From Deuterostichococcus epilithicus (taxonomy: Eukaryota; Chlorophyta; Trebouxiophyceae; Prasiolales; Stichococcaceae): 64,000 nt of DNA. Every line of letters begins with the position of its first letter. Position 1 is the stretch's first letter. Below are positions 22,401 to 33,893 of the stretch, in pieces. The notes below the pieces were generated by a model. It was not told the origin of the DNA, made no database searches, and worked only from the letters and a program-made list of their open reading frames with translations. Position numbers and translations under genes: made by a program. The DNA lies in assembly GCA_033439295.1 (NCBI GenBank), contig JAVTLE010000021.1:2604009-2668008 (forward strand). The letters run 5' to 3'.

Positions 22401-24690
22401 GCGATGGCGGCGCCGAGCAGCTGGGTCGCAGACAGTCGGCAAGTACCTGCAGAGGCGGCGGCACCCTTGAGGCCCTTGCCGCACTTGCAGGCGGCGCTTT
22501 GCGCGCTGCTCGGCGTGGCCGCGCCGCCGGCCGGGTAGTGCCACCGCGCCATGGCGGCCGCGCGGTTGCGCTCACTGATGCTGCCGCCGGCGGACTTGGA
22601 CCCGGACTTGAGCGCCTGCCGGCCCTTGAGCTGCTGCGACTGCGGCTGCATGGCCGGGGCAATGGTGTCAGGCAACGGTTTTGGCATTCGGGTCAGCAGG
22701 GCCGGGGTACTGACAATGGTGCCAGGTGGCGTCCTGGATCGCGACGCGAAGAGATTTTCCAAGGACGCTGCGCTGCGACCCATGTGGTGCCCCATAGTTG
22801 ATAAGCGCCATTCAAGCCTGAGTAGTACATGAACAGTGCAGCGGTCGTCAAGATAGCATCAGCTAAGGTCAGCGCACCCTTTGGGAGTGGGACGCCGACA
22901 GGAACATGAGCTGCCGGGCGTCATTTGAGGTCGCCGGCGAGATTGGGCCCCTCTCCGTCGGCCGCACGCGGTCAAGCGGTGTCCGGAAGCCTGCCGCTGA
23001 ATAATCAAACAACCCTCATCACTATACTGACGGATGTTCACTCCAAAGCGCAAACAACCTGCTGGTGATACCGCCAGTGGTACAGTGCACAAAGAACATG
23101 AGATCATGGCTTGGACATTGCATCAACCCTTGAAGGAAGCTACAGCAGACAAAAAGTGCCAAGCCACCCTGCAGCGCACCAGGGCTGTGCAGGGGCGTCA
23201 TGCCGCTGCGCGTGCGCGCCGGCGATGCGTTGGCGTCCGGCGCGCGTGGAGACTTGAACAGGCGCGGCGGCATCGCCTGCTGCAGCGCCTCCGCTGGCCG
23301 CGGCGACGGCTCCGGCGTTACCTCCCTTGCCGCCCTGTTGCAGTCCCAGAACTCTGATGAGGATGCTGTTCTGCTGTGCAGATGCACTCTGCGGCTGGCG
23401 ACTCCAGCAAGGTTATCCTAACTCTGGGGAAAGGCCTCATTGGAGACTTGGCAAGACGCCAGGTTCCTGCTGGTCAGGTGGATGGGCACTGAGATTGGCA
23501 CACCTGTCAGCCGGCGACATTGTGCCGCTGTTCACAGGGGTCCTGGAGCGGCGAGGCGTCAGCTCCATGGCAGCTGCCGGGGCAACTGCGGCAGCACCCA
23601 GCTGCGGGGCCTCGCCATGGTGCCGTTCCAGCGGCGTGAGCGGCGGCAGCGGCGCCACCTGCAGCAGCGGCGCAGGCTCCGGCAGCGGCGCCATGGGTAG
23701 CGGCCGGAGCATTCCGCCGGGCATAGCGCTTGCAGCCTGCGTGGCACGACCGGGCTTGCCGTCTGGCGTGCCGTGGATGGCGCGCAGCGTGTCCTTCTTG
23801 AGGCCGCATGCATTGCAGAGCACCTTGGGCCCTGCGGGTGGTAACATACGGGACGTCACTAGGCATGCATGTTTGTGCATGTTTGGACGCGTCAGTGTGT
23901 GAGAACGCATTATCTGTGTGTACCGTGCATGATGACATCGAACCCTAAAGCAAGAGTAACAGCGATTTCGCTGATGCACATGGCGCTGCACATTTGGGTG
24001 TGGCTTTCCGCACTCCAAGCCCCTTGACCATGCATCTCTGAGCAGTATTTACAAGGTGCTGCAGCATTGACAGAGCAGTGCGCACCTCCAAAGGTGGCCG
24101 GACGCCAGACGGGCGTGCTAGTGGAACCGCAGCGCTGGCAGGAATCATGTTTGCACCCTCCTGGCGCTGGTGCCGATGTTGACGGCGAAGCCGCAGGTGC
24201 CTGCAAGCGGATCTTGAGGATGACCACTTCCATGCGCATCTCATGCAGATCTAATGACACCTATTGCGTGCCATGATCCAGGAAGCTCGGGCTGCACGAG
24301 AAGGTCGGGTGAGGAAAGTGCGACGTGATGTCAGGCTCACGGACGACGAAGATCGCCGAGCATCACAAACAGAACATGCGTGCATGCACTCCTACAAATA
24401 ACGGGTGTGCAGAAAGCCAGCGCAAGCATGCTCATGCACGCCCGGGCCGTCGCCCGCATATCGCAAACTTTCGAAATTTTGAAATATGCTCGCACCTGCG
24501 GCCTGGACTTGCGCGACCTGGGCGACGCGGGCGCGACAGACTCTGCTGATGGGTCACGCAATGCGGATGCAGCCAGTGGCGCCGCCGCCCCGAGCCTCCG
24601 TCCAAAAGCTTGTAGCGCCGGAGCCGAAGACGAGCCGCGGGCCTCGCTGCGTGGTGACTGCATGCTGCTGGCTGCGCTACGCTGGTCCAT
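19491..24690 (-). CDS. Large GATA-type zinc-finger protein with AT-hook-like motif
   Basis: Probable DNA-binding regulator. Exons in transcript order: 24690-24496, 24260-24086, 23831-23504, 23370-23180, 22767-22447, 22231-21879, 21686-21591, 21361-21220, 21029-20542, 20308-20147, 19931-19773, 19601-19491; phases agree, about 906 residues. The acceptor of exon 5 is the least certain. A short helix with zipper-like spacing (LHEMRMEVVILKIRLQ) precedes the GATA finger, which is assembled across an intron: CQRCGSTSTPVWR, then GGPKVLCNACGLKKD. The spacing between Cys pairs is 19 residues. Exons 5 and 6 hold a second Cys group, SAACKCGKG and QELCRSCDTGRKRKSGC. The minor-groove motif GKRPGRPPKWP occurs at about 21960-21990, and the C-terminus AAARLALEQQQLLEENG is coiled coil. 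Exons 6 and 9 contain N bases. The region after exon 7 is Ala/Pro-rich and unrecognised, so two genes merged by my model is a possibility. Confidence 0.75.
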
Positions 24691-25140
24691 CAGGCTTCGA
24701 TAAGCAAAGCAAAGCTAGGCAGTAGCTTTCGCTTGGTCTGCTGATGGCTGCGCGCTGGAAGTCAGGACCGCTGACACATCACAACGCCGGCAAGGGCACT
24801 CAGAGGTGGCGCTACCCACTCGAAGGGTGCGTTGCTGCTGTGTTTATCGGACATGTACAGCGTCCGCGGTCACGGGCAAGGTGGCCTGCGGACATGCAAA
24901 CTGCGAACAAGGCAGATGGTGAGCTGCAACATGCACGTTCAAAACTGCGTGCCACATCAGCATCTGCCGCTGATGAGCCCAGCGCCATTCCAGAGTCAAG
25001 GCAATCGCACATCACTCTTGGGATGTATTTGAACGTCGAAGACGCTGCGATCGTCAAGCCTTCGGTGTCTCGGACATAAGAAGCGATCCGACCTGTGCAA
25101 TCCAGGCAGCTTCGAAGCCCCGCACCAGCGCTTCGGCCCC
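24691..25140. promoter_or_regulatory. Divergent intergenic region
   Basis: 450 bp between the starts of the GATA-type gene (minus) and Lunapark (plus). Presumed to contain both promoters; I could not pick out a specific element. Confidence 0.4.
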
Positions 25141-27464
25141 ATGGGGGCACTGCTGTCCGTACTCACCTGGAACCGAGTCGGCTCTGGCAACTTCTATGCG
25201 TCCTACGAACGCAACTTTGACCGGCTGGAGGCCTACATCATCAAGCTCAAGGTGCAGCGCGAGGGCACATGCATGGCAGCTCCTGCTTGGCACCCTGCAG
25301 GCTGTGAGCACGTGTCTGAAAGCCATGAACCTGCTTGCATTCCACGTCTGGCGCATCAGCAGGCCCTGTCTCGTCTTTCCGCAGGCGCAGCGGCTGGAGC
25401 GGCAGCGGCGCCGCCAGAGGCTCAGCTCCACCATTCTGTGGTACTCCTGTGCCGTCTTCGCGGCGATATTCGCGTACGCTGCATGGGTGAGATCGACACA
25501 CGCAGCCTTTCGTGCATCAGGAGGTCGACTGCCATGCACATCTCCTAGCTGCGGATTCAGCAAATCTGGCCAATGCCTGATCACCACATGCTCGAGCTGA
25601 CTGTCGTGCGGATGCGCTCATCCTATCTTCAGCCATGCTAACATGCACCTCGGCCTGCAGGTCACGAGGCAGCCGCCAGGATCCTACTCGGTGCGCGGCC
25701 ACTTCCTGAGGGTAGTCCCAGTGTTCGCCTGGCCGCCGGCGGCGTGGCTGCTGCACGCCGCTGTCATGTTCCTGACCAGCTGGAAGGCCAGCCGCGATGC
25801 CGGGCGGCTGCAATGGGCGCAGGACCGGATGCGGAAGATGCTCACCGACCTGAAGGCACGTCCGACCGGCGCTGTAAGCACAGCGTTGCATTACAATGCA
25901 CCTCCTCGCAATGCAGCGACATCGCATGCAGTGCCTGCTCCTGTTGCAGGGTCTCGACCGACTTCGCCGGTATGTTGCGCCCTTGACAATGAGCCCGCAG
26001 ACGCAGCCGGTCATCCCACCTCACTCCACCTGCATGCTTCGAACAACTCGGTCACCAGCAACTCGGTCACCAGGGTGCCAGCAACCCCTGGGGCGCACGC
26101 ACTACAGCCTGTGCCCGCACCGCCGCGCAGGACTCCACGCACTACGACAGGACGCTGGAGCTGCTGCGGAAGTATGACCCAGACTTTGCCGCCGCGGAGG
26201 CCAAACAGCGCGCTCGGCTGCTGGCGCAGTCGCCACAGCAGCCCCGTCACCCCGGCGCGCCGCCGGCGGCTGCCGCCCACCAGGTACGACCTCGGAGGCA
26301 GCGAAGCTCGAGGCGGTCGAACCAGGTCTCCACAGCGCATAAAGCATGGCAAAGTATCAATGCTTGCAGAAATGGAGCTAGAGATTGTCGCTCGTCCCGC
26401 CAAAGCCGAAGCCAAAGCCGAAGCCTGCTGTCGGAGTTCCAAAATAGTATTCCTAAATCCCAACCCTTACGTGGGTCTGACTGTTGACCTCTGGGAGCGC
26501 TGTGATGGCAGGCGGGCGGCGGCGTGTCGCCGCGGCAGATCGGTGGCCTGGTGGGCAGCGGCATCCGGGGAGCGGGCTCGCGCATGTTCCCTGCGCTGGA
26601 CTACCTCGCCACGTCTCTCATCGGCGACAACCCCGCCCTCACGGGCGCCCTGCGGTGCATTTCCGCTTTCGCTCATGACCACCATGTGCCGCCAATCATT
26701 CGCTGCATCGACTTCTTTCAGGTGCAGGTGCAAATGCAGTTGCAACCGCTCGTCGAGCCTCCTCATTTTCAGTGAGATCGCGGCGGCAACAGTCTGTGCG
26801 GCCAAACGCTCTGCTCCTGTTTCACCCGTTGCGGTTGGACCTTGACCTTGAGTCACAGCTTTGCAGGGAGGCGCGCAGCGAGGGGGAGGCGCTGCGCCTG
26901 CGGCTGGCGCGCGCAGAGGCACGTGTCTCCGAGCTGCAGGCCGCCAACGCGTCGCTGCGGTCGCGGCTCGGCGAGCCGCCCGAGGCGGAGCAGCAACACC
27001 CAGACGAGCTGCCGTCTGCGCCGCCGACGCCGACCGCCCTCTCGGCGGCCGCACGGGCGCAGGAGCTCCTGGAGGCGGCGGCGGCGGGCGGAGATGGCAC
27101 CGCAGGCGGCGATGGCGGCACGGCAGGCGGCTGGCACACGGCAGCAGAAGTAGAGTCCGGGGTTGCGGAGGCCCTGGCAGGCAGCGGCCAGAGCGAGCAG
27201 CCCCCGCCCGACACGCAGCTGCGGCAGCGGCGATCGTCAGGCGGCGCAGGCAGCAGCGGCGCGTCAGAGCAGTCGCAGGCGTCTGGGGCGCCGATGATGC
27301 TGCCGGCGCTCAGCCTGGGCGCATCGCTGTCTCGGAGGGACCGCGGCGAGGGTGAGCAGTCCGATGGGCGGGACAGCAGGACCAGCGACGGCCGCCAGTC
27401 GGCAGGGCTGCATGACGAGGCCTTCGAGTTCACCAGCGGTAATCGGCCCGGCGGCATTGCTTGA
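25141..27464 (+). CDS. LNP: Lunapark-type ER membrane protein lacking the zinc finger
   Basis: Lunapark proteins stabilise three-way junctions of the tubular ER. Exons: 25141-25251, 25385-25486, 25661-25855, 26131-26283, 26512-26654, 26867-27464; in phase, 433 residues. The N-terminal half is characteristic: a short myristoylation-like MGALLS start, the helix ERNFDRLEAYIIKLKAQR, a first membrane segment (STILWYSCAVFAAIFAYAA), a loop, a second membrane segment (FAWPPAAWLLHAAVMFL), the basic coiled helix, and THYDRTLELLRKYDPD. The family then normally has a segment leading into a C4 zinc finger. Here the lead-in is present (ALDYLATSLIGDNPALTGAL) but continues into REARSEGEALRLRLARAEAR, a coiled coil with no Cys, then a Ser/Gly-rich tail. 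Intron 3 uses a GC donor (AAG/GCACGT at 25856). Family assignment is secure for the N-terminal half. Confidence 0.88.
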
Positions 27465-27928
27465 AGCAATTCACCTGATGCCTGTAAGGACGATTGTTGG
27501 CTGTTCAGCGCTCTGCAGCCATTCAGCACACGACTCACATCAGCACACGACTTACCGTTGAAGCGAGGAACTGCTCGAAAGACGGTCACAGCACAGGTGC
27601 CCACAGTTCGCTTGGTGACAAATTTGTAGACCATTGAGGCAAAAACTTGGGCTTTCTGCATTGCTCCTCGTACCCAGTACTCTGCTTGTCCTGAAAGCTG
27701 AAATGTCAGCAAAATTGAGCGCTAGCTCTGCAATGCAGCATTCTGTCAAATGACACGACACGAGCAGTGCATCGTTTCAGTGGCGGCAGCGCACAATATC
27801 TGTTCAATCCGACCAGCACTCTCCAGTGACGCATGTAAATAAGAAGTTCAGGGTTCGTTGGGAAGCATCTCCTCCCGCGGTCCCCTGGCTCCACACAATA
27901 CCCAGGGCTCGGGTGTTGAGGCCCCGAT
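27465..27928. other. Convergent intergenic region
   Basis: 464 bp between the stops of Lunapark and the GT14-like gene. It includes two TGTAA pentamers on the plus strand (27483-27487 and 27834-27838). No coding signal. Confidence 0.4.
27834..27838 (+). terminator. Candidate polyadenylation signal TGTAA for Lunapark
   Basis: TGTAA about 370 bp after the Lunapark stop. A nearer copy lies at 27483-27487, only 19 bp past the stop, which would give an unusually short 3' UTR. Confidence 0.3.
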
Positions 27929-30878
27929 TCATCCTGGCTGGTCGCTGGGGCAGTCCTGCCCTTTCCGCCGGGTGCGAGGGTCATACTCCAGCGGACTCTG
28001 CACGATGCTCAGATTACCCGCGGGGTCATGCAGCACGTCCAGCACCGCCTGCAGGGAAGCACCGCATAGACCAAGGTGAGGAGGCAGCCCTGACGCAGCC
28101 GACCACGTGGCGATGGCCTGCAACGTGCTGAGTATGGTATCAAGATTGCAAAAGCATGTTGGGAGGCGTCTGCCCAGCACTCGCACAGCCTGCTGTCAAG
28201 CCGCCAGCTGCTGGCGACCAGAGCATACAGGCAGCTGCACCTGAGCAGTGACTGCTGGGAAGCGGCGCGCGAACAGGAAGCAGGCGCCCGGCCTGTCGCT
28301 GGCTGGCGGCGCGCCTTCACAGCCGTCCTGAGGCACCTTCGTCGAGCTGCTGCGTTGGACGGCCGCCAGGGCAGCGATGGGCTGAAACTCACGCCTTGCT
28401 GCCCTGCGCCGTGGCATCTCGACCCGCTTCATGCGGAGAATTTCCAGGCACTGCTGAGCTTGGTCTGCCTCGCTTGATCAGAGCAACGCCAAGTCACGGA
28501 CAACGCAGGGGTGGCGCTGATGCAGGCAGCGAGGCAGGCGGCGCAGCACCGGAGGACTGCAGCCTGGGCGCAGCGGCCGCGGTTGCCGCGCAGCGCGCCC
28601 AGGTTCCGGCCCGTCACGTCGCTGATCGCCCACTGCGTGCGGTTCTGCACCGGGCCGCCCAGCGTCCAATTGTCCTGCGCGGCAGTTCGTGATGGGCAAA
28701 GATCACACTACCAGCACAGGGGCTGAGCTAGAGCATCGCCTTTCAAGCATTGCTTACATAGATGAGGCGCCTCTGGTCGGCCGAGGGACAGGGAAAGGAT
28801 CGAGCAAGCAAAGGGGGCTGCCGGCTTGTAGGCGGATCCAACAGCCCCTGTGCGCACAGGCGCCACAGAGATCACACGATGACGCAACATGAAGGCTCGG
28901 GCATCCTCCCCAGCAGGCACACCTGCACGACGCTGCCGTGGCAGGTGGTCTGCTGCTCCAGCCCCGACACCGCCAGCAGCGTGGGTATATAGTACTCGTC
29001 GCTGCTGCATGTGAGGGGCCTGCAGGGGATCGGCCTTAAAGCGCATCACTCCAGACCACCTCCAGACTTCACAGGTCGGGCAGGACAAGCAGCCCAGTTC
29101 GCCTCAGGGGAGGTACAGTGCCAGGCGCCAGCCAATTTTGTCAGCGGCCACTTTGGCCCGGTCGGTGGCGAGTTGCCGCTGCGGCCCGACCGTTCGGTTG
29201 AGACAGCCTTGAACTGGAACCGGGTTGTCCCCGCGCCTGAAGTTGTGCGCCTGGTCGTCGGTGCATGCGGCGGCGAACAGCGGCTCCACTGCCGACTCGT
29301 TGGCCGCCAGCGCCGAGTGGCGCCTCGTCAGCGTGAAGTACTGCGACGAGCGCCGCAGCTGGCCTGGCGGCGGCAGCGCCGCACCGCCCTCCACCGACCA
29401 ACGTGCCAGCCCCTCAGCCTGTCAGGAGGCCATCAAGGCACACGACTCGATTCTGGGAAGGACGAACTTTGCCACGAGAGCCACAACCTTGCAATGGCCG
29501 CTGTGCATGATTGACGATGTCTGATTTGGCACTGCACATGTTACCTGGCATGATGAGTGGGAATGACCGGGTCACATTCCTTCGGCATCCTTCCCTCAAC
29601 GTGCCGCACAAGGAAGTGCGCTCTGTGCCATGTGTTTGCTCAGCAGACAGCAGGTCGCTAACCGGCACGTGGCAGGCGTCCAGGTGGCTGCGCTGCTCCG
29701 CCATGAGGCGCTGGTACACCACCGGCGGCGGCCACAGCGCCAGCGTCGCCGCGGACAGCAGCTGGAAGCGCGCATTGGTCGGCTCCCGCAGCGCCGCCCG
29801 CAGCAGCACCCGCGTCGCCACCACCGCCGAGTGCATGCCCCACGCCGCCTGGCCGCGAGCGTGTGGTAGAGCTTCGTTCGTGCAGGCGCAGCGATGCACA
29901 GCTTTCGTGCACATGGTCACGCATCTCGAGCAGCACGTTCCAGGCCGAGGGGCTCGTTCATTGCATGCAGGGCATCAGCGTGCAACACACGTGCAGGCCT
30001 CAGCGCAGAGCAGTGTCCAGTTTACAACCTCCGAGGCGCCCGCCACCTCGCGGCCGTAGAACGCATGCAGACGCGGCAGCGGCTGCGCGCCCGGCGGCCG
30101 GTGCACGTACGCGCTGAACAGCCACTGCCGGCTGAGGGGGTTGCCGCGCGAGTTGGCCAGCGCCTTGGCGCACAGGCCCAGCTGCGGCGGCAGGCCACCA
30201 GCCACCACGTGCGCCACCGGCAGCAGGCCCTCGGCGGAGCGGAACCAGCTGCGCCAGGCGGCCTCGTGCGGCAGCTCGCCGTCCGTCGCCAGGAACAGCA
30301 GCGCCACCTGGGCGGCAGGACGTTCGCCGGTGGGGGTGGCATGACATGGCGAAAGCATGTCCGTCGGCACCCGCTTGCACGTTCACTCCTCTTGGGCCGG
30401 CCAAAGCCCATTGTCGAGGGCGGCACACATGGTGCTCCAACCAATCATGTAGGTGGCGCATCCAGATTTAACTGTAATAAGCCTTGCCTCTTGACCAGAC
30501 CGTGGCGGTCGCAAGGCAGCAGGTTGTGGCTGGCTCACACGCATGTGCAAGTCGCGTCTGGTTATCCCGCCATCTCGTCGCAAACGCCAGATCCATTGCA
30601 CTCTGTGGGAAGCAGCTCGCCTTGGGAATGTGGTCGGCGACTGGGCATGAGCCCCTGTTGTCCATTTTTGTGCGCGGCATGTAGGCGTCCACCAGGAGGA
30701 CCTTGAACGCCCTGAACAGCTTCTGGCCCGGGCTGAGCCCTGCCCAGACCTCCTCATACTGGATCGTCCAGTAGGTGATGACGAGATGCGCAAGCGCCAG
30801 AAAGGCGATGAAGAGGGTCGCCGCATGGTGCAACCTGATCCTGCTGCAGGAACGCCGGTTTCGTGGGGCGCGCAACAT
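27929..30878 (-). CDS. Core-2/I-branching-type glycosyltransferase (GT14/DUF266-like)
   Basis: Type II membrane glycosyltransferase of the plant DUF266/GT14 group, expected in the Golgi; donor and acceptor unknown. Exons in transcript order: 30878-30702, 30307-30029, 29848-29663, 29418-29237, 29004-28923, 28674-28550, 28403-28241, 28048-27929; about 437 residues. One N-terminal membrane anchor (LFIAFLALAHLVITYW) precedes VALLFLATDGELPHEAAW, the usual first strand. Family landmarks follow in order: SAYVHRPPG...FYGREV, WGMHSAVVATRVLLRAAL, ARFQLLSAATLAL, SQYFTLTRRHSALA, DEYYIPTLLAVSG, NWTLGGPVQN and GACFLFARRFP. Exon 4 to 5 requires a GC donor (CAG/GCGCGG at 29236). The last exon could instead begin at 28117. 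Family is convincing; exact ends are less so. Confidence 0.8.
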
Positions 30879-31850
30879 GGCTGTGGCCTCGCAGAAGCGA
30901 TGTGAAGCCGCTTGATAGCATCACAGCATCAAGCGTGCCTCGACAGGGCGCGACAGAGCCGAATGATTGTCGCAGAGGTAGCGCGATCGGACCGGCCTCA
31001 CCGTGCTGAGCTGAGAAACACTTTCAGAGAGGGCTGTGCACCAGCTGAATCATGCACTGTCATCAGTCTGGCGTGCAAAGGTGATGGTGGAGCTGAGAAG
31101 CCGGGGTGATCAACACCCCCGCATCGCCGCATTGGCGGATATACTGGCGGACGGACAGCTTCTGCAAGCTGCTCTGTGCCGGCGCCACCCAAGAGGTACA
31201 CAAACTGGCGCACCCTCTCACTGACACCGGTTCTGCATACCAGGTTTGAGGTCAAAACTCTTGCCTCCGTTGGTTCACTGGGTGGGGTGCTGGTCAGGCG
31301 TGTCGCTACTGCAGGGCGGCAGCGGGGTGTCGGCAGCCATGTAGGCGGTCATAATGTCCATCAAGGTACGAAGTTATGTAATGCTTGGGCATCGCTTGTG
31401 CATCAGCATCACGCGCAGCCCATGCGCATTTGGTCACACTCAAAGTTAAGAGTGTTGCGGCGCAGGCAATGCTGTTTGCCGCCAAGCTCCGCTCGCACAA
31501 AGTCTACAAAGTCTGCCGGACGGTCCTGGTGCCTACTGGCAATGTGGGCCTCTCGCTTTGTGCTACCCTGCAAGGACATCAGCTACAGAGCGAATTGGAT
31601 ACCATTGCATTCCTCATACCATTGCATTCCTCATACTTCGAAAGGTGACAGGGTGCCAAACCACATGCATTCTGACGGGAGTTCCTGCTGTGCAAATTAA
31701 ATAGCCTGCTGCATCACGCCAGCGAGGTCGCAGAATCCCGCTGGACAGCTGTCTGATGAGTCAATGAGGTCCGTCGGTGAGCCGGCATGTTCGTCAGCGG
31801 CGCTCTGCCGGAAGGTACGCTGATGGCGCCAGAGTGCTTCCTGATCGGGT
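30879..31850. other. Intergenic region between two minus-strand genes
   Basis: 972 bp upstream of the GT14-like gene and downstream of the LURP-one-related gene. A 17-bp direct repeat (ACCATTGCATTCCTCAT, twice) lies at about 31601-31634. No coding signal; part must be the GT14 promoter. Confidence 0.4.
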
Positions 31851-33146
31851 TCACTTGGCAGGCTCCAGGATGTCGTCGATCACGAGGGTCACCATCACAA
31901 GAAGCGCGGTGTCCACGCCGGGCTGGACTGCCAGTGTGAACCTGCAAGAATATAATGACATGGTCAGTCCTCGGACTCACATCTCGAGTATGCCATCGTC
32001 TGCCACAACTCGCAACTGTGAGCCAGATTTGATTGCCATATATGCAGTACCGCTGTCGTCCTCGGCATGTTGGAGCAGGAGCAAGAGACTGCTCACGTGT
32101 CCTCGCCGGACACATAGTTGCTGACGCTGTGGAATTTGCCCTGGCGCCTGGATTCGGCGATGACGTTGTTGTTGCCATCGATGAATTGGAAGGAGCGCGC
32201 CAGAAAGTTGCCCTGTGTATTGACATGCAAGCGGGTGTCAGCAAGTGAAGCAGGCTTTGAATAATGCCGCAAAAATGCCGCAAAAGGCAGGAAGGAGGCT
32301 TTTTAAGGGATAGCAATAACTTCTGCTATATCAACTTGCAGAGACTGTGCACCTCTGACAACAGAGCAGGGGGACTTGCCTTGACAATGAAAGCGGGGTT
32401 GTCTTGCCCCTCGAGCGTCACCTGAAGCCAGCAGTACGGACATAAGCATGAGCCTGTTCAGAGTTTCCTCCCAGAACATGACAGCGCAGAGGCCTTTGCA
32501 GGGTGTGCTTTCGATCGGCATGTGGGTAGACCACTTGCGGCCCCGGCAAGGCAGTGAGGAAAAGCTTCTCTAATTGAGTACCTTGATCGTTTTGCCGCCC
32601 AAATTAACGAGCGATGGCGTGATCTCGGCCACCAGCGCGCTTTTGCTGGTGCTGTCACCACGGAACACCTGCCACGTGCCGTGCTGCGCAGAGTGGACAG
32701 CCATATCAGTGCAAGGACACGTCGTCTCGCAAGAGCAGCCACTTGGCTTGCGCGTCATTCAGTCTGCCCACTCTCATTCGCCACGCACCGTGCTGCGCAG
32801 AGTGGACAGCCATATCAGTGCAAGGACACGTCGTCTCGCAAGAGCAGCCACTTGGCTTGCGCGTCATTCAGTCTGCCCACTCTCATTCGCCACGCAAATG
32901 ACGCTACAAGAACCATCAGCGTACCATGGAGACCGTCTTCTTGTGTAGGGATGCAATTGGCGCGCCAAGCGCGTCGTAGACGACCTCCTTGTTGCGCAAC
33001 GACAGCACCGCATCGCGCGTCTGGAAGGCGACAGAGCCATCCGGGTTGTGGACGGTCGTGCCCTTGCGCAGATTGCCGGAGTAGATAGTCTTGTCCCGCA
33101 GGAAGAAGCTTGTAGGGTACCTGCGCACATTTGTGACAATTTCCAT
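31851..33146 (-). CDS. LURP-one-related protein (DUF567, tubby-like barrel)
   Basis: Small protein of the plant LOR/LURP1 family, which shares the tubby/scramblase barrel fold; molecular role unknown. Exons in transcript order: 33146-32925, 32683-32582, 32421-32380, 32212-32097, 31941-31851, giving 190 residues, the usual family length. Family blocks: TTVHNPDGSVAFQTRDAVLS, APIASLHKKTVSM, HGTWQVFRGDST, VTLEGQDNPAFIVKGN, SFQFIDGNNNVIAESRRQGK and the hydrophobic C-terminal strand TALLVMVTLVIDDILEP. The intron after FIVK uses a strong GC donor (AAG/GCAAGT at 32379). The start is uncertain: an in-frame ATG at 33242, inside a tandem duplication, would add 32 residues (MLVLHGCLGWSHGG...). A separate tandem duplication covers the exon 2 acceptor. 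Confidence 0.88.
32679..32896. repeat. Perfect 109-bp tandem duplication across a splice acceptor
   Basis: Units 32679-32787 and 32788-32896 are identical as far as I can compare base by base. On the minus strand each carries CCACTCTGCGCAG, the acceptor of LURP-one exon 2, plus the first exon bases. The downstream copy (nearer 32683) joins the family-matching exon. Confidence 0.9.
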
Positions 33147-33346
33147 GAGAGATGCCCCAGCGCCGGTAGGTTTGTGCACTCCTAAAAATGTATCGTTCAG
33201 TCCGCCATGAGACCAGCCAAGGCAGCCGTGCAGCACGAGCATTGCATGAGAGATGCCCCAGCGCCGGTAGCTTTGTGCACTCCTAGAAATGTATCGTTCA
33301 GTCCGCCATGAGGCCAGCCAAGGCAGCCGTGCAGCACGAGCATTGC
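33145..33346. repeat. 101-bp tandem duplication at the LURP-one start
   Basis: Units 33145-33245 and 33246-33346 both begin ATGAGAGATGCCCCAGC on the plus strand and differ at three positions that I can see. The unit boundary falls on the start codon region of the minus-strand LURP-one gene. Confidence 0.9.
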
Positions 33347-33893
33347 TTGAGTCAATCTCCCGATCTCGGAAGAAGGCATCTTCAGGCTGTGCAGCTTACT
33401 GATAAACGTGATGCGGTCCAAAGTGCCCGGTGTGGAGTGAGTTGGCGTGATGTGTCACTCCGACGGCGGGCGGAGCATAGCCGGGCTGCGGCACTGACAT
33501 TGCCATCCCGCTCTTGCTGACAGGGAGTACAGAGGGTTACCCAACGCTGTGCAAAGGTGCAGGCTTCGCAAGTGGGATGTTCTAAATACAAGCTGTCGCT
33601 AGAGACGGCTGCGAAGGTCACTGCGTCTGCTCAACTCGGACAGAACAGGACCGCTAATATGCTGCAGAGTTTAGACTCTTCCGGGCTTCAGGACGTGAAG
33701 GGTGAGATAATCTGCACGGCTAGCTTACTCTAGCAATGACCGACTATTGACTTTTCTGTTGAGTTTCTTCAAGCGGGTTGATGTTCCTGGCCAGATCCCT
33801 CAGCAGAAGGAAACGTGACGACAGCTTCTTTGCAACTGCATGGGCATGACCTCACGTATCACGACAGTGTCGTGCACATGCTTGACTGCAAGC
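33347..33893. other. Intergenic region between two minus-strand genes
   Basis: About 550 bp upstream of the LURP-one gene (beyond the 101-bp repeats) and downstream of the nucleoside transporter. No coding or repeat signal; likely promoter of the LURP-one gene. Confidence 0.4.
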
